Positions 23,432 through 33,302 of a DNA stretch of 64,000 nt are shown one piece after another. Both the position numbers and the translations under genes were made by a program. How positions within the stretch are numbered: the first letter of the stretch is position 1; every line of letters begins with the position of its first letter. The DNA lies in assembly GCA_947034885.2 (NCBI GenBank), contig OX344749.2, positions 38,345,682-38,409,681 on the forward strand, read 5' to 3'. The notes under the pieces were generated by a model that saw nothing but the letters and a program-made list of their open reading frames with translations, did not search any database and was not told the DNA's origin. This DNA comes from Thuidium tamariscinum. Its lineage: Eukaryota; Streptophyta; Bryopsida; Hypnales; Thuidiaceae.

Positions 23432-24465
23432 ATGTAGACAGATAGACAGTGCCCGTGACATGCAAACGAGGGGCATCATGGTCGTGGCTTGTCAATAGTT
23501 TTGTGCATAGTTGTCAGAACTGTTGGTTTTGCGGTTTAAGGGTTTCATTACGGTTTGGAATTTCTGCCTCACCTTAAACTGCGTACTTCACTGTGAGGAT
23601 TAGAACACTACGGTTACTCTGTGGACTATCTGCATTATGTGCCCCAGACCTGTGGAATGTATATTGTCTCAATTGAAAAGACAAAAGTAACAAGGGACAT
23701 GTGCTTGTACTTTGTGTTATTAAAAAGGGAGTTCTTGTGCGAGTTCTTCTAGGGAGTTCAGCCACCATTGCTTGTAGTGTGTTACATTGAAGAAGGCCTT
23801 CTGGCATTCTCTTTAGGCTTGTGTAACCAGTGAGTGTGCTATCCGGCACGAGAGGACTAAACATCTCCTTTGTCTTCCGTAATGTAATAGTGACGCCTGG
23901 GTGCACTTAGTGTAGCACGCCTGCGACGATGAGTCACTTTCTGTGCCAACGAGTAACCAACAGGCAAGGAAGTGCAGAACACTATGCACTGCATGGAAAT
24001 CGAAGTATCAGGGAAGGGAACTCCTAACAACGTGCATTTGAAAAAATTCGCACAATACCTCCATCTTTCTTGACTACCAAGCAAACGCGAGGATTAATCA
24101 GCACTTGGAGACACTTCCATGCACCGAAGACAGCGAAGACTTCCACGATGTGCAACGACGTCAGTGAGGAAGCGGTTTACAGTGTTTCGTGAGCACCGAC
24201 GTAGAACACTGGACTGTGCACGGGACTTCCCATCTACAAATCGTGAATTCCGTAATCCCACTTCCCATCCACGACCTAAGCATAACAAAATTGATGATCA
24301 ATTCATTCGAGCTTAAATCAAAGGCGAAGAGATCATCTCGCATACATTGAAACTGTCGAGAATGAAGCACTCTCTTCCTGAAGCTCTAAATGTCCTTCGC
24401 CTTGTACGTCATACAGAACACTGTAGCCTATCTAATGCTCTGCATTTGAGAGGCTAACTTCCTGC
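23432..24465. other. MULE non-coding region between convergent genes
   Basis: No recognisable gene; open frames are short and inconsistent. It should contain the 3' UTRs of the Ulp1 gene (+) and the OSB-motif gene (-). Confidence 0.5.
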
Positions 24466-25043
24466 CTACATAGCAAATTGCGCCTTCACCCACTCCGGGG
24501 TATGCCAACTATCTATCCATAAGGCCCTCTTGGATACCTTGTGCTTGAAGTCTGGTGACTTAGAATTTCTCTTGTTGGCACGATTGTCCCACCAAGCATT
24601 AGGGTTGTTGAAGTAATCCGCCCAGTCTTGCGCAATTCTCTCGCCAGCTTCCTCGACCCGCTCGCTGAATCTATCATTGTTGCTGCGGTCTTCACTACGA
24701 CTTCTTTGCGCGTCACATGCCTCTCTTACGAAGCCGACTTGACCCAATTGCAGACACCAGCAGACAAGAGATAAGAGCATGTCCGCAATGCAGCCACTGA
24801 TCCTCTGCACCGTAAGTGCTAGGAGCCAAAGTGTTAACAGCATTAAGCCAACCTGCAAGTCTCCAGCAAGTCAATTCGTTAGCTACGGACATGAAACCTC
24901 GAGAAGAGAATCCTAACCTAATGCAAGCAGGAATGAAGGTATACACTCACCACTGATAAGGCGTCGGTCTGCTGTCGGAGGATGAGGAAGGTCTCATGAA
25001 GGATGAGCACTGTCTCCTCCGAGACGAAGAATCGGCGCACCAT
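24466..25043 (-). CDS. MULE-borne gene with OSB-type PDF motif (captured organellar ssDNA-binding protein fragment?)
   Basis: Proposed exons 25043-24951 (31 codons, MVRRFFVSEETVLILHETFL..., ending at a GTGAGT donor) and 24852-24466 (128 codons plus stop), phase 0. The C-terminal ~50 residues (108-159) read WADYFNNPNAWWDNRANKRN, then SPDFKHK and ALWIDSWHTPEWVKAQFA. This is the signature of the PDF motif of plant OSB proteins, which bind single-stranded DNA in mitochondria and plastids. The OB fold that normally precedes the motif is not seen. Residues 32-70 are hydrophobic and Cys-rich, and an overlapping frame there is also open, so the splicing of the middle may be wrong. No stop interrupts the motif. 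It may be a host fragment acquired by the MULE or a DNA-binding module proper to this element family. Confidence 0.6.
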
Positions 25044-26256
25044 TGTGCCCGAATATGCGGCCACACCAGAAGCCAAAAATAGTGAGGGAAGGGGGCTATA
25101 GTGGGAAGACGTTCACTATTTCATAGTCTGTTGCGGTAGGGGTCTTCAAGATATACGACGGAGTGACGTCACTGAGTATTCCAACTCGTGCTAGCACTAA
25201 TTTCACCAGTCGTGACTGTGTAGTTTCTGTCCTTGGAATTCCCCACGTCTCCAATGTTCATGAAGCTAACAATGTAGGACCACAACACCTTCCTTACTGA
25301 GAATGTTGCAGGGACCTTCATGCCCCATGCTAGTGCTTTAAAACAGTTGAGCGCCTAAATCCAGGGCATTCAGTATGAACCAAGTTCAACGACGGGTTCT
25401 TTCTATGAACCGTCGTTACTGACTATCCCAGTAGGTGCTAGTGTGCCACTATCAAGAATGGCGATTTGACATATCTTCACTTGCAAAGTTATAGACGCGG
25501 CACTGAAACAGAATCGTACAATTGCAGTCAGTTTCCAAATTTTCGGTAGACGCTCTCAGTGGACTTTGCTGTAGTGAACGAGCACCAACATAAATCGAAG
25601 TAACTTGCACGTCTGCACCTTAATGAAGAACTGCTTCTTAATACTACATGAAGAACTCATTATCAGAAAGCGAACAGAACACTGAAATGAAGAACGAGAT
25701 ATTTCAATGTCAGTAGAGTTGTAGACCGAAGTCTGCATGATTAGCCCATGAACCTCATCATTCAGGAAGCCTGCAGTCTGTTTATATGTTCCGCAAGCCT
25801 AATGAGAGCAATATGTTGTGTTGAATCCCTCCAAGAGTCCAAATACGCAGCTGTACATGTAACCACAAAACACTGTGCCTTCAAGTGCACCTTGTCGCAC
25901 CGAAGCTAAAACCTTCGTACTCGCATGAAGTTCACTCATTCCATGAAGAACTTGTGATCCTTGTGTCTGGAGACGCCTCAGTCATGCATTTTTGGCAACG
26001 AAATTCATAGTACTCCAAAACACAAAAGAAAACCCACTGAAGAACTTAGAAACGAACGACAGATGCACACTTTGTTATGTGAAAATATAAATATCATAGC
26101 CCCTTCATATATGAAGGTACATATCACATTCTGCATACAGAACTCTGTCCGTGAAGTAGTAACTCCGAAAAGTGGAAGCCGCATGCAATGCGAACTATCC
26201 ATACCGTGGTATGTGTACCGCAAAGAAAACCGTACTCTCCATCACAGGAAGATGTA
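25044..26256. other. MULE non-coding region downstream of the transposase
   Basis: No gene is recognised. Presumed 3' UTR of the transposase gene and promoter of the OSB-motif gene; several short frames on both strands lack features. Confidence 0.5.
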
Positions 26257-28792
26257 TTATGCTGGGGAATCCATCCCCAAACGTAACCTTCTTGACGTAG
26301 GAGGTCTTCCACTCCTCTCAAGCCAATCTTTCATGTGTCCTAAGCGCATACCCATTCCATCTTCCACACGATGAAACACAGGATTTGCACTTTCTGGGTG
26401 GAGAACGCCAGACTCCAAGTCGTTGGCCAACTTCTTCATCTTTCCTTGAAGACGGTAGAAATCAGAGTGCAGGTGTGCCATGAGGGTTTGGTTACCAAAT
26501 ACAAAATCTAGAAGATCTTGAGCTTGGATTCTCAAAGTAGACGGCAAGTCAACTTCATTGTGGGATACTTCTTCCTCTGTCACGGTTCCAGAGGGAGAAG
26601 CCATGGCAACGGAATGTGGAGTTTGAACTGATGCTTGAGATGGAGGTCTTTGAGGGGTGAATATTTGGCCTACAGACGTTGCCATCGTGCCCTTCAGAGC
26701 TCCACAGTGTCTCGCCACAGTCCCCTCTGCAAGGCTGGGATGTAGTAACCTAAGAACTTTCACCTTGTGTTTGCAGGTGTTACCTCTTAACGCATGCATG
26801 CAGTTGCAGCTGGCCCACAACTCAGCAGGGTTATGCACAACATACCGGAGATGCTTGTGCGTGACCGATGTCACATATGCCAGACCGCCTTCATACAACA
26901 GCAGTGTCACATCAGTGTCTGGAATGTCCCGTGCCAAGATAAGAGCAGAGACTACCATTCCTCACTCTTTGCGGTTGTCCACGAACCCAAACTGCTTGCG
27001 CACACGTTGGTACCAATAGTGGGTAAGTATATCTTCTGTAAGGACGTGGATACACCAGTCAACTCTACGGCCAGTCATTCGACTCCTCTCCGCCTTCAGC
27101 ATGGACTTCATGTAACCATGGTAACTCTCTACTGCAGCATTTGTGTCTTGGCCCGCATATGGCAAGTTCCTGTACCCAACAACCCACATATGTACCTTTG
27201 GTATCCACTGCTCTGTCACGTAATCCCAGAACTCATTAGCAGCAGGGTATGTAGCACGTAGATGTTGTAGTTTCTGAAGAGCCCAAGCAGTGGCTGCATC
27301 CCCCCCGGGTCCCGCTCAGTCGTACATGATCGAAGATAGTCCCTTCAAGATATGAGCCCGCATATCGCTGTCTTGTATCTTGATACAAGCTTGCTTCTGC
27401 CACGCTCTGTGTACGTGCCACAGACATAGGAAAATAGCGGTTGATGGCCACACAGCACTAGCACAGAATGAAGCAGTAATCAGTGTTTCATAGCAAGGTA
27501 GCATGCGCGTTGCACTCAAAGTGTACCTAAGGTCAACATGGAGCGATGATGAGGTTTTCTGTTGATGACAGTGCTTTAAATTGAACTATTGAAAGCCAGG
27601 TTTAACTGAATTATGAGCACGTAACACTGAGGGGTAAGTGGCGTAGGGGTTCCAGCGTAAAAGAAAGACTAACCGCAGACTGTTGATCTCCCCTTGTGCG
27701 CAGTCAACAATGAAGGCATTAGGTTTCCAATCAGCCTTCACACGCTTGAGGGCATTGTCTAACTCCTTCATCCAAGGAGTGAGGTCCTCTTAACAAGATG
27801 TGGAAGTCAAAATGAAGGCCACGGGGATTCCATTGTGCCATTCATCGAATACCATGGCGGTGTACAAAGGAAACTGTCAAGCGGTAGTCCACAACAAAGT
27901 CAGCACCTTTACTCGAGGGTAACGTTAACAGTTGTCAGTGAAAATGTAACGATTACAATAATGGATATATTTAGGCTGTAATAGGGTCATGCAGACATAC
28001 CTTATTTTCGTTGGTGCCGAAAGTGGCGTCAAGAGAAAGTGAGAAACTCCACCTTCATGCCCGAACTGAATCATTACTTCACGTTGCCACGGGGTTTGGA
28101 TTCCTATAGTGAATGGCATAGTAGAAGCTGTGAGCTGTCCCCTTCTAACTGCTGCGGTTTCTTTATAGAAGAAAAAACTGTCACGATTGGCTTGAATCCA
28201 AAGTTGCACGCTTTTGGCGTCACCAGCGTCAAGCATGTATGTCTCTCTCGCAACTTTTGTAGCTAGATTGCGCACATCACGTTCATGAAGGAACATGTCC
28301 CTAGAAATGTCCCTCCCTGTCGTAAGAGCTTCTTGTACGACATGCATGTGCTTGGACATGATCTGTGGAACACTGTGACCATCACGGAGTAGTTTCAGGA
28401 CAAAGTCCTTAATGTCTTTCGATAAATGCCACGAGAAAGCACCACGATCTCCACTATCTTGTAACCCATGACATTGGACGCCAACAGCGTTTACATGGCG
28501 TCCTTCATAGATTGAAATCTCTGTGATGTCCGGCAAAAGGTACAAGGTTTTAACACTGAAAGATGCAAGACATCCACGCTTCAACGACCCCCCCCCATTG
28601 CTTCATGGAATCTCTTTTTTGTTTCGGCAGACCATCTTTAGCGGCAGCTTTTCCCTTCTTTTTTTTCGGCTGAGCATCTCCTTCGGCAGCTTTCCCTCCA
28701 TCTTCCATGGACAATGGAGCATCACTATCATGTTGAGCGGCACTAGTTTGAAGGCGAGGAGCAGTTTCGTCAGTTGTGGCAGACTCGGACAT
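26257..28792 (-). pseudogene. MULE transposase (DDE, SWIM zinc finger), broken
   Basis: Exons 28792-28001, 27873-27674 and 27457-26257, joined at GT/AG borders with matching phase. A lysine-rich N-terminus is followed by KRGCLASFSVKTLYLLP and helical domains, then LDATFGTNENK (first catalytic Asp), FPLYTAMVFDEWHNGIPVAF, NAFIVDCAQGEIN (second Asp), FLCLWHVHRAWQK, DTNAAVESYHGYMKS (Glu, candidate third acid) and the SWIM finger CNCMHALRGNTCKH (C-x-C-x8-C-x-H). The C-terminus beyond is unrecognised. Lesions: a frameshift at the G9 run 28588-28596, a second shift back near 28030-28050 just before LDATFGTN, TAA at 27790-27792, TGA at 27316-27318 and TGA at 26962-26964. Each stop could derive from CAA or CGA by C-to-T. 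As read, no active transposase is made. Confidence 0.88.
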
Positions 28793-28926
28793 TGCAGCGT
28801 TCGTTCCTACAGTATAAATTTCATTTCATTATCTCATCTCTTTAGATCACACTTCAAGGAAATAAGTACATTCGCAAACATGTAATGAGGGCATTATAAG
28901 AAGCAATATAAACCTAAACTCCGTCG

Positions 28927-29900
28927 TCAATAAATTCGTGAACCTGCATGTTGATGCATACCAGTGCAAGGAACTGCACCTGAAGTTGTGTCACCAACGC
29001 TGGGTGTAACAGTGAAGCCAGCGCCTGATGTAGTAGAAGTTAAAGTGGAAGCGCTGTAGTCGTTGTCCTCAGTGAGTGTCACATTCAGATCAAACTGAAG
29101 AATGGTTTCTTCGAGTGTACTGGGAGTTTTTTTAGGAGTATGACGCCGCTTGCACTGTATTGTCCTTCGTTTCCAGCCTGGCATGCTGGAGGTACAGGGC
29201 ACCTTCCCAGTCGTCGTTTTAACAGATGTAGGAGGGCTTCGCGGGCACTGTGCGGACACGAAGTGTGCCGCTAGCAAGTTCAAGTCTGTACTTTCTAGTG
29301 GAACTGACTGAGACAGTGTTATGGATATGACATTGGCGATGGCTTGTGCGACTTCTGCCGGCTCAGGTGCATTGATCGCATGAATGCCATTTTCATTCCT
29401 TTCTGATGGCACTTCTGTGTTTGGCAGAAGTGCAGCCATAGCTTGGCGGTCTCCTACAGCCAATTTAAGGAGTACAGCTTCCAGGTGTGTTGTGTCTACA
29501 TTTGCACCTTCATTGTTCCGATCACCTGAGACAATGGTCTGCTCTGCAGCAGTAGTAAGAACAGCACATGTAGATTTTTTACCTTTGCGCGTTTTCGTCG
29601 GTTTAATTGCTGCATCTTGAGCAGCATCTTGCGGAATGATCTTCTTCTTCGGCCTTCCCCTTTTGGGTTTCACTGCTCCAACTTCAGCGACCTCTTCAGG
29701 TATTTTTTTTTTGGCCTTCCCCGTTTGGCTTTCACTACCGTATCCGGAGGGACATCTCCAGGGCTGATCTTCTTTTTCGGCCTTCCCCTTCTCTTTTGTG
29801 GTACAGGAGGTTGCGCTTCCCCTTCCCCTTGCGGTACCCCTTGCACTTCTTCTTCCACTTCAATGCCGAAAGCCTTTTTTTTCCTAAACCGCTTAGCCAT
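28927..29900 (-). pseudogene. MULE AT-hook protein with three AT-hooks, frameshifted at an A10 run
   Basis: Starts MAKRFRKKKAFGIEVEEEVQ. Three AT-hook cores, KRRGRPKKK, KRGRPKKK and KRGRPKKK, are each followed by an acidic/Pro spacer. After the second hook the frame runs out at 29670, and the third hook continues in the neighbouring frame at 29673. The break falls in a run of ten A on the coding strand (29703-29712); a length change of one base joins the frames, and spacer similarity shows that this is the original reading. The remainder (about 245 aa) is Thr/Ser-rich with basic patches (KRRTIQCKRRHTPKK) and no known fold. AT-hooks bind the minor groove of AT-rich DNA, so a role in recognising the element or its target is plausible. 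It lies directly upstream of the transposase on the same strand. Confidence 0.75.
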
Positions 29901-30028
29901 AGGACCTCCAACTACAACTACCTTCGCTTTCTACTTACACAACAACCGCGAAGTCACATTCTTGATGTTCCCAGTATGATCTTGTGGACCATATTGGCAA
30001 TTGTAACTGCACCATCACCACAGAACAA

Positions 30029-30490
30029 TTAGGAACAGAGTTTTGTTGGCAAAGGCAAATGAGCAATGAAGATACAGATCCACACCATCCCTGCAGAGAG
30101 CGAATTGCCATACCGGACAACTTCCTTGGGAGTGCTATCAGAAGCACAGAAATCCAGTGCTCCTTTCGCTGGCTTAGTTCGTATCTTGATATACTTGCAA
30201 GGGACACCGTCAACGCTAGTCTCCATCCCAGTAATGAAATCTGCAACCCTGTTGGTTGGGATGAAACATTGCTGAACGACGAGTTTATCACTCTTGTAAG
30301 TGCCCTGTACTCTTCGGACACGGTGTGTTTGACGTAGCTCCCACAACAAATCTTCTTTGCAGATTGACCCAATGGGAGGACATTGAACCTTGTCTATAAC
30401 ATACTGCAGATTAGAGTGCATTTGGCCCTTGTTGAATTCCTCGGGCCCTAAACCAGATCCAATGTCCATCTTCAATTCCGTGGCCATCAA
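30029..30490 (-). CDS. MULE open frame, unknown, perhaps 5' exon of the AT-hook gene
   Basis: MMATELKMDIGSGLGPEEFN and on, 153 aa, with balanced composition (VRRVQGTYKSDKLVVQQCFI, PTNRVADFITGME). Coding character fades after about residue 128, next to possible donors (GTATGG at about 30113). No domain is recognised. It ends about 130 bp upstream of the AT-hook frame on the same strand, so the two may be exons of one gene, but no splice pair is convincing. Confidence 0.45.
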   Translation of the reverse strand: MMATELKMDIGSGLGPEEFNKGQMHSNLQYVIDKVQCPPIGSICKEDLLWELRQTHRVRRVQGTYKSDKLVVQQCFIPTNRVADFITGMETSVDGVPCKYIKIRTKPAKGALDFCASDSTPKEVVRYGNSLSAGMVWICIFIAHLPLPTKLCS

Positions 30491-32471
30491 GAGAAGGGCG
30501 TGTAGAAGGAACTTTATTTTCGAAATTAAAACGCCTAAAACCCTGTCGCCAGTACACTAAACACTGCATGAGCAATACTGCTGAATGTACTTGAAATGAA
30601 GAGTGCACACCGGAGTTAGCACCTGATCCTTGAAGTACTGTAATAAAAATTGCGTGAGTAGCTGATTGGGAAGCTCAGCAAGAATGAAAACTTCGACGAA
30701 TCCCTCAAACAGGCAATCCATCATTTTCAGATGCACGCGAATGCACAATTGACGTTACAGTAAGAGCAATTCAGTGGTAACAGACGGTAATCAGAAATGA
30801 AAGTGAATTCTGAAGCCCAGCAGAAGGAATTGTAGGTGAAGCACATACCACCGTAATCGTGTGCTGAACGCTTCTCATTCGTGCCGAACATTATGCATAA
30901 AGACCCTATCCCCTGAAACACAGGTTCTAATTTAATCCCTATACCTCAAACACTTTTTTCATCCCTTGGTACACAAGCCGCAAGCGGAATACAAGGAATA
31001 CACCCAAAACCTTCCTATACTAGAATACTAAGTGGAAATGAAATTTGAAACATAGAAAATGTAACTGCAGGTGAACCCTTCAACACAGTAGTGATGACTG
31101 CAAGTCAATCCTCAATTACAAGTATGCTGTAATGGAAGGTGAACCCTAAAATGCAGTACCTTTCAGAAGCACATGAAGTTAAGAGCCCAATGTACTGAAT
31201 TACGGAAGAATCCGAGTCTACAATGACAAAGTTCAGTGAAATGTCAAAAACGGGGACGTCGATACTCCTGAACACTGAGGCGACTGAACACTGAAGCAAC
31301 TACAGAAGCTCGTTGTAACGAAAGAACAGTGCAGATACATTTCATGATAACTGCAAATAAAGTTAGCGACAATGTGACCAATCACAGACGAAACGACAAA
31401 GAATGCTTTTGACACAGGAGGCACCTGTTCAAGGCAGCGATTTGAACTGCCAGTGTGCATTACTCGTGGACGTAACATTGGGGAGTAGTGTATGCCCCGC
31501 AAGTAATCGAGAACTACAGAGGAGCAAAACGACACTGAAGCAGGCGCCGCCTAAACCCTAAAAACAGTACATCCGGAATTAGTCGCAAGCACCAATCCAC
31601 CCACCCCTAGTGTCCCTTATAGAGAAGACGCTGAAAAACTGTATGAAAACACTGAACCCGGTTGGAGAAACGAAGACTTCGAATGATAGGGTGAAGCACA
31701 GAAATCATGCATGTAAGACGGATGAAGACATTCATGGAAGGTGGACATGGGACTGCAAGGCGAAACATTGGACGTGTCCCAAATCGAATTTTTGTGCTAG
31801 AGGTTGTCCGAACGTTTCCCCTTCATTTTCTTCATTCAAGTTCTGTGTCTTGCAGTTGTAGATGTCATTCATGAGAAGAGGGAGAAAGCATGATTCCTTC
31901 CCCATTTTTTTTTCCACGGTGTGTACGCAATTGGAATCCAGTAGTCATGAATTGAATGCGTGATGAGGGAGTGGGTGTCGCAATGTTCCTCCTCATTTTT
32001 TTCGCAAGCCCCTTAGTCATGAATGTCATTCATGACATGGGATTCCATGCATCCACTTTGTGTCCATAATTTACCATGCTCCAAGGTAACTAGGAGCATA
32101 GTAGTCATGAATGTCTTGTATATATAATGTGGGTGTGGGTTGGGTTGGTGTGGGGGGCAGTACAACAATTTCTACCATTTCTTCTAACGTTTTGGCCATT
32201 CTTTCATTGTCGAGTAATTTATGTGAATTCTAAGACGTAGGAGTTCTGTAATATAATGTATGCGACGTTGTTGTTGGAGGTAATGTTCTACATTCTTCGA
32301 ATGTGCACCTAAACCTCTAAATGAGATGTTCAAAGTATTTATGATTTTAGAAAATGAATTCCTAGAAGGATTAGTTGAAGCTTCTAAGTACATTTGTATT
32401 GCAGATCAGTGGAACTCCAAGAACAAGGGGAAATACTGAGAACAATGGGGCTCTACCAAAGGATTTAGAAA
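30491..32471. promoter_or_regulatory. MULE right subterminal region: probable promoter side of the minus-strand genes, with TCATGAAT repeats
   Basis: No gene. AGTCATGAAT occurs at about 31944, 32013 and 32102. The middle copy forms an almost perfect 21-bp palindrome (GTCATGAATGTCATTCATGAC), and CATTCATGA recurs at about 31868. A TATA-like stretch, TATATATAAT, lies at about 32119. Such spaced palindromes near a transposon end could be protein-binding sites; that is inference. Confidence 0.4.
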
Positions 32472-32940
32472 TACAAGTTGCAATGAAAATTTCAAATTAC
32501 ATTTCTTGAAGGGCTAGTTACAAGTTAAAGCTCATTAGTAATTTTAGAGCAGTGCACTTCTAAGACGAAGGGGAGATAATGAAAACTGAAGGTACCCTCC
32601 AGTCTGAACCCAGTCCAAAAATGAACCCTAAACATGCCCTAACGTTCCTAAAGCTGCAGTAACGGTAGTATAAAACACTGACTGCACTAGCGAAACACAG
32701 AGGCTGCTGTGGCGGGTATCGACCCCCACCTTCAGAAGTCTGCTGGCAGGGGCAGCCTTCAAAACACTACGAACCCGGGCAGCCCCGCCCCTCCTGCCAG
32801 CCGGGGAGCAAAAAGGAGGCACGTGCCCGCCTGTCAGCCGGACCTTGCCCAACCAGCACGGACGCTACGCCAAACCCGAGGAAGAAGGACCGTCAGGTCG
32901 CGGCAGGCCCCTTAAAGAGGGGTGCGAAATAGTGAATGCC
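32472..32940 (-). repeat. MULE right terminal inverted repeat (469 bp)
   Basis: Reverse complement of 15255-15723 with seven transition mismatches and no gaps; outermost bases GGCATTCACTATTTCGCACC. The 9-bp duplication GTTATTTTC follows at 32941-32949. Confidence 0.97.
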
Positions 32941-33057
32941 GTTATTTTCTAGTTGCTTTGTTGTTGAATTGCTATCACATTAAGAATACATGCAATTGTA
33001 CGTAGTTTGACATATTAGACTTTAAATAATGTAAAGCTGTCAACATCACCAATTGTA

Positions 33058-33302
33058 TGGTCAATTTCGTTAAAATGGCGGTATTCCAAGTGCCATTTTG
33101 ACAAATTCCAGTGCCATTTTGACATATTCCATGTGCCACTTTGACAAATTTCAACTGCCATTTTGACATATTTTTGTACCATTTTGACATAGAGGCTTAG
33201 TGGTAGAAAAAGAAAATGTGCCATTTTAATGAAATATCTTGCCATTTTAATGGAATGTCATGCCATTTTATTGGGGTATCGCCATTTTAACGAAATTGAC
33301 CA
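33058..33302. repeat. 245-bp inverted-repeat element built of CCATTTTGAC/CCATTTTAAT tandem units
   Basis: The ends are 26-bp inverted repeats with one mismatch (TGGTCAATTTCGTTAAAATG forward and its complement). The interior consists of about ten degenerate ~20-bp units around GCCATTTTGACA or GCCATTTTAATG. Lys/Trp-rich open frames across it are repeat artefacts. No clear target duplication is seen. Confidence 0.75.

Larger units (their letters stand above)
15246..32949. mobile_element. Complete 17,686-bp Mutator-like element (MULE) with 9-bp target duplication
   Basis: The element spans 15255-32940 and is flanked by identical 9-bp direct repeats GTTATTTTC (15246-15254 and 32941-32949), the length diagnostic of Mutator-superfamily insertion. 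Its 469-bp terminal inverted repeats (15255-15723 and 32472-32940) align without gaps with seven mismatches, all transitions. Inside are a + strand gene with a C2HC finger and Ulp1 protease, and minus-strand genes for an AT-hook protein, a MULE transposase with SWIM finger, and an OSB-motif protein. It is clearly richer in G+C than the flanks. MULEs carrying Ulp1-like proteases are known in plants (Kaonashi, CUMULE types); the gene combination here is unusual. The transposase is broken, so this copy is not autonomous as read. Confidence 0.95.

Noticed and set aside
27874-27905. Exon extension reading ADFVVDYRLT upstream of FPLYTAMVFDEW in the transposase
   Set aside because: Joining LDATFGTNENK directly to FPLYTA through GT/AG borders keeps phase 0 and gives the family pattern; the extension runs into a stop in the required frame.
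32975-33245. Frames encoding repeated MSKW/CQNGTW motifs
   Set aside because: Pure read-through of the CCATTTTGAC tandem repeat.
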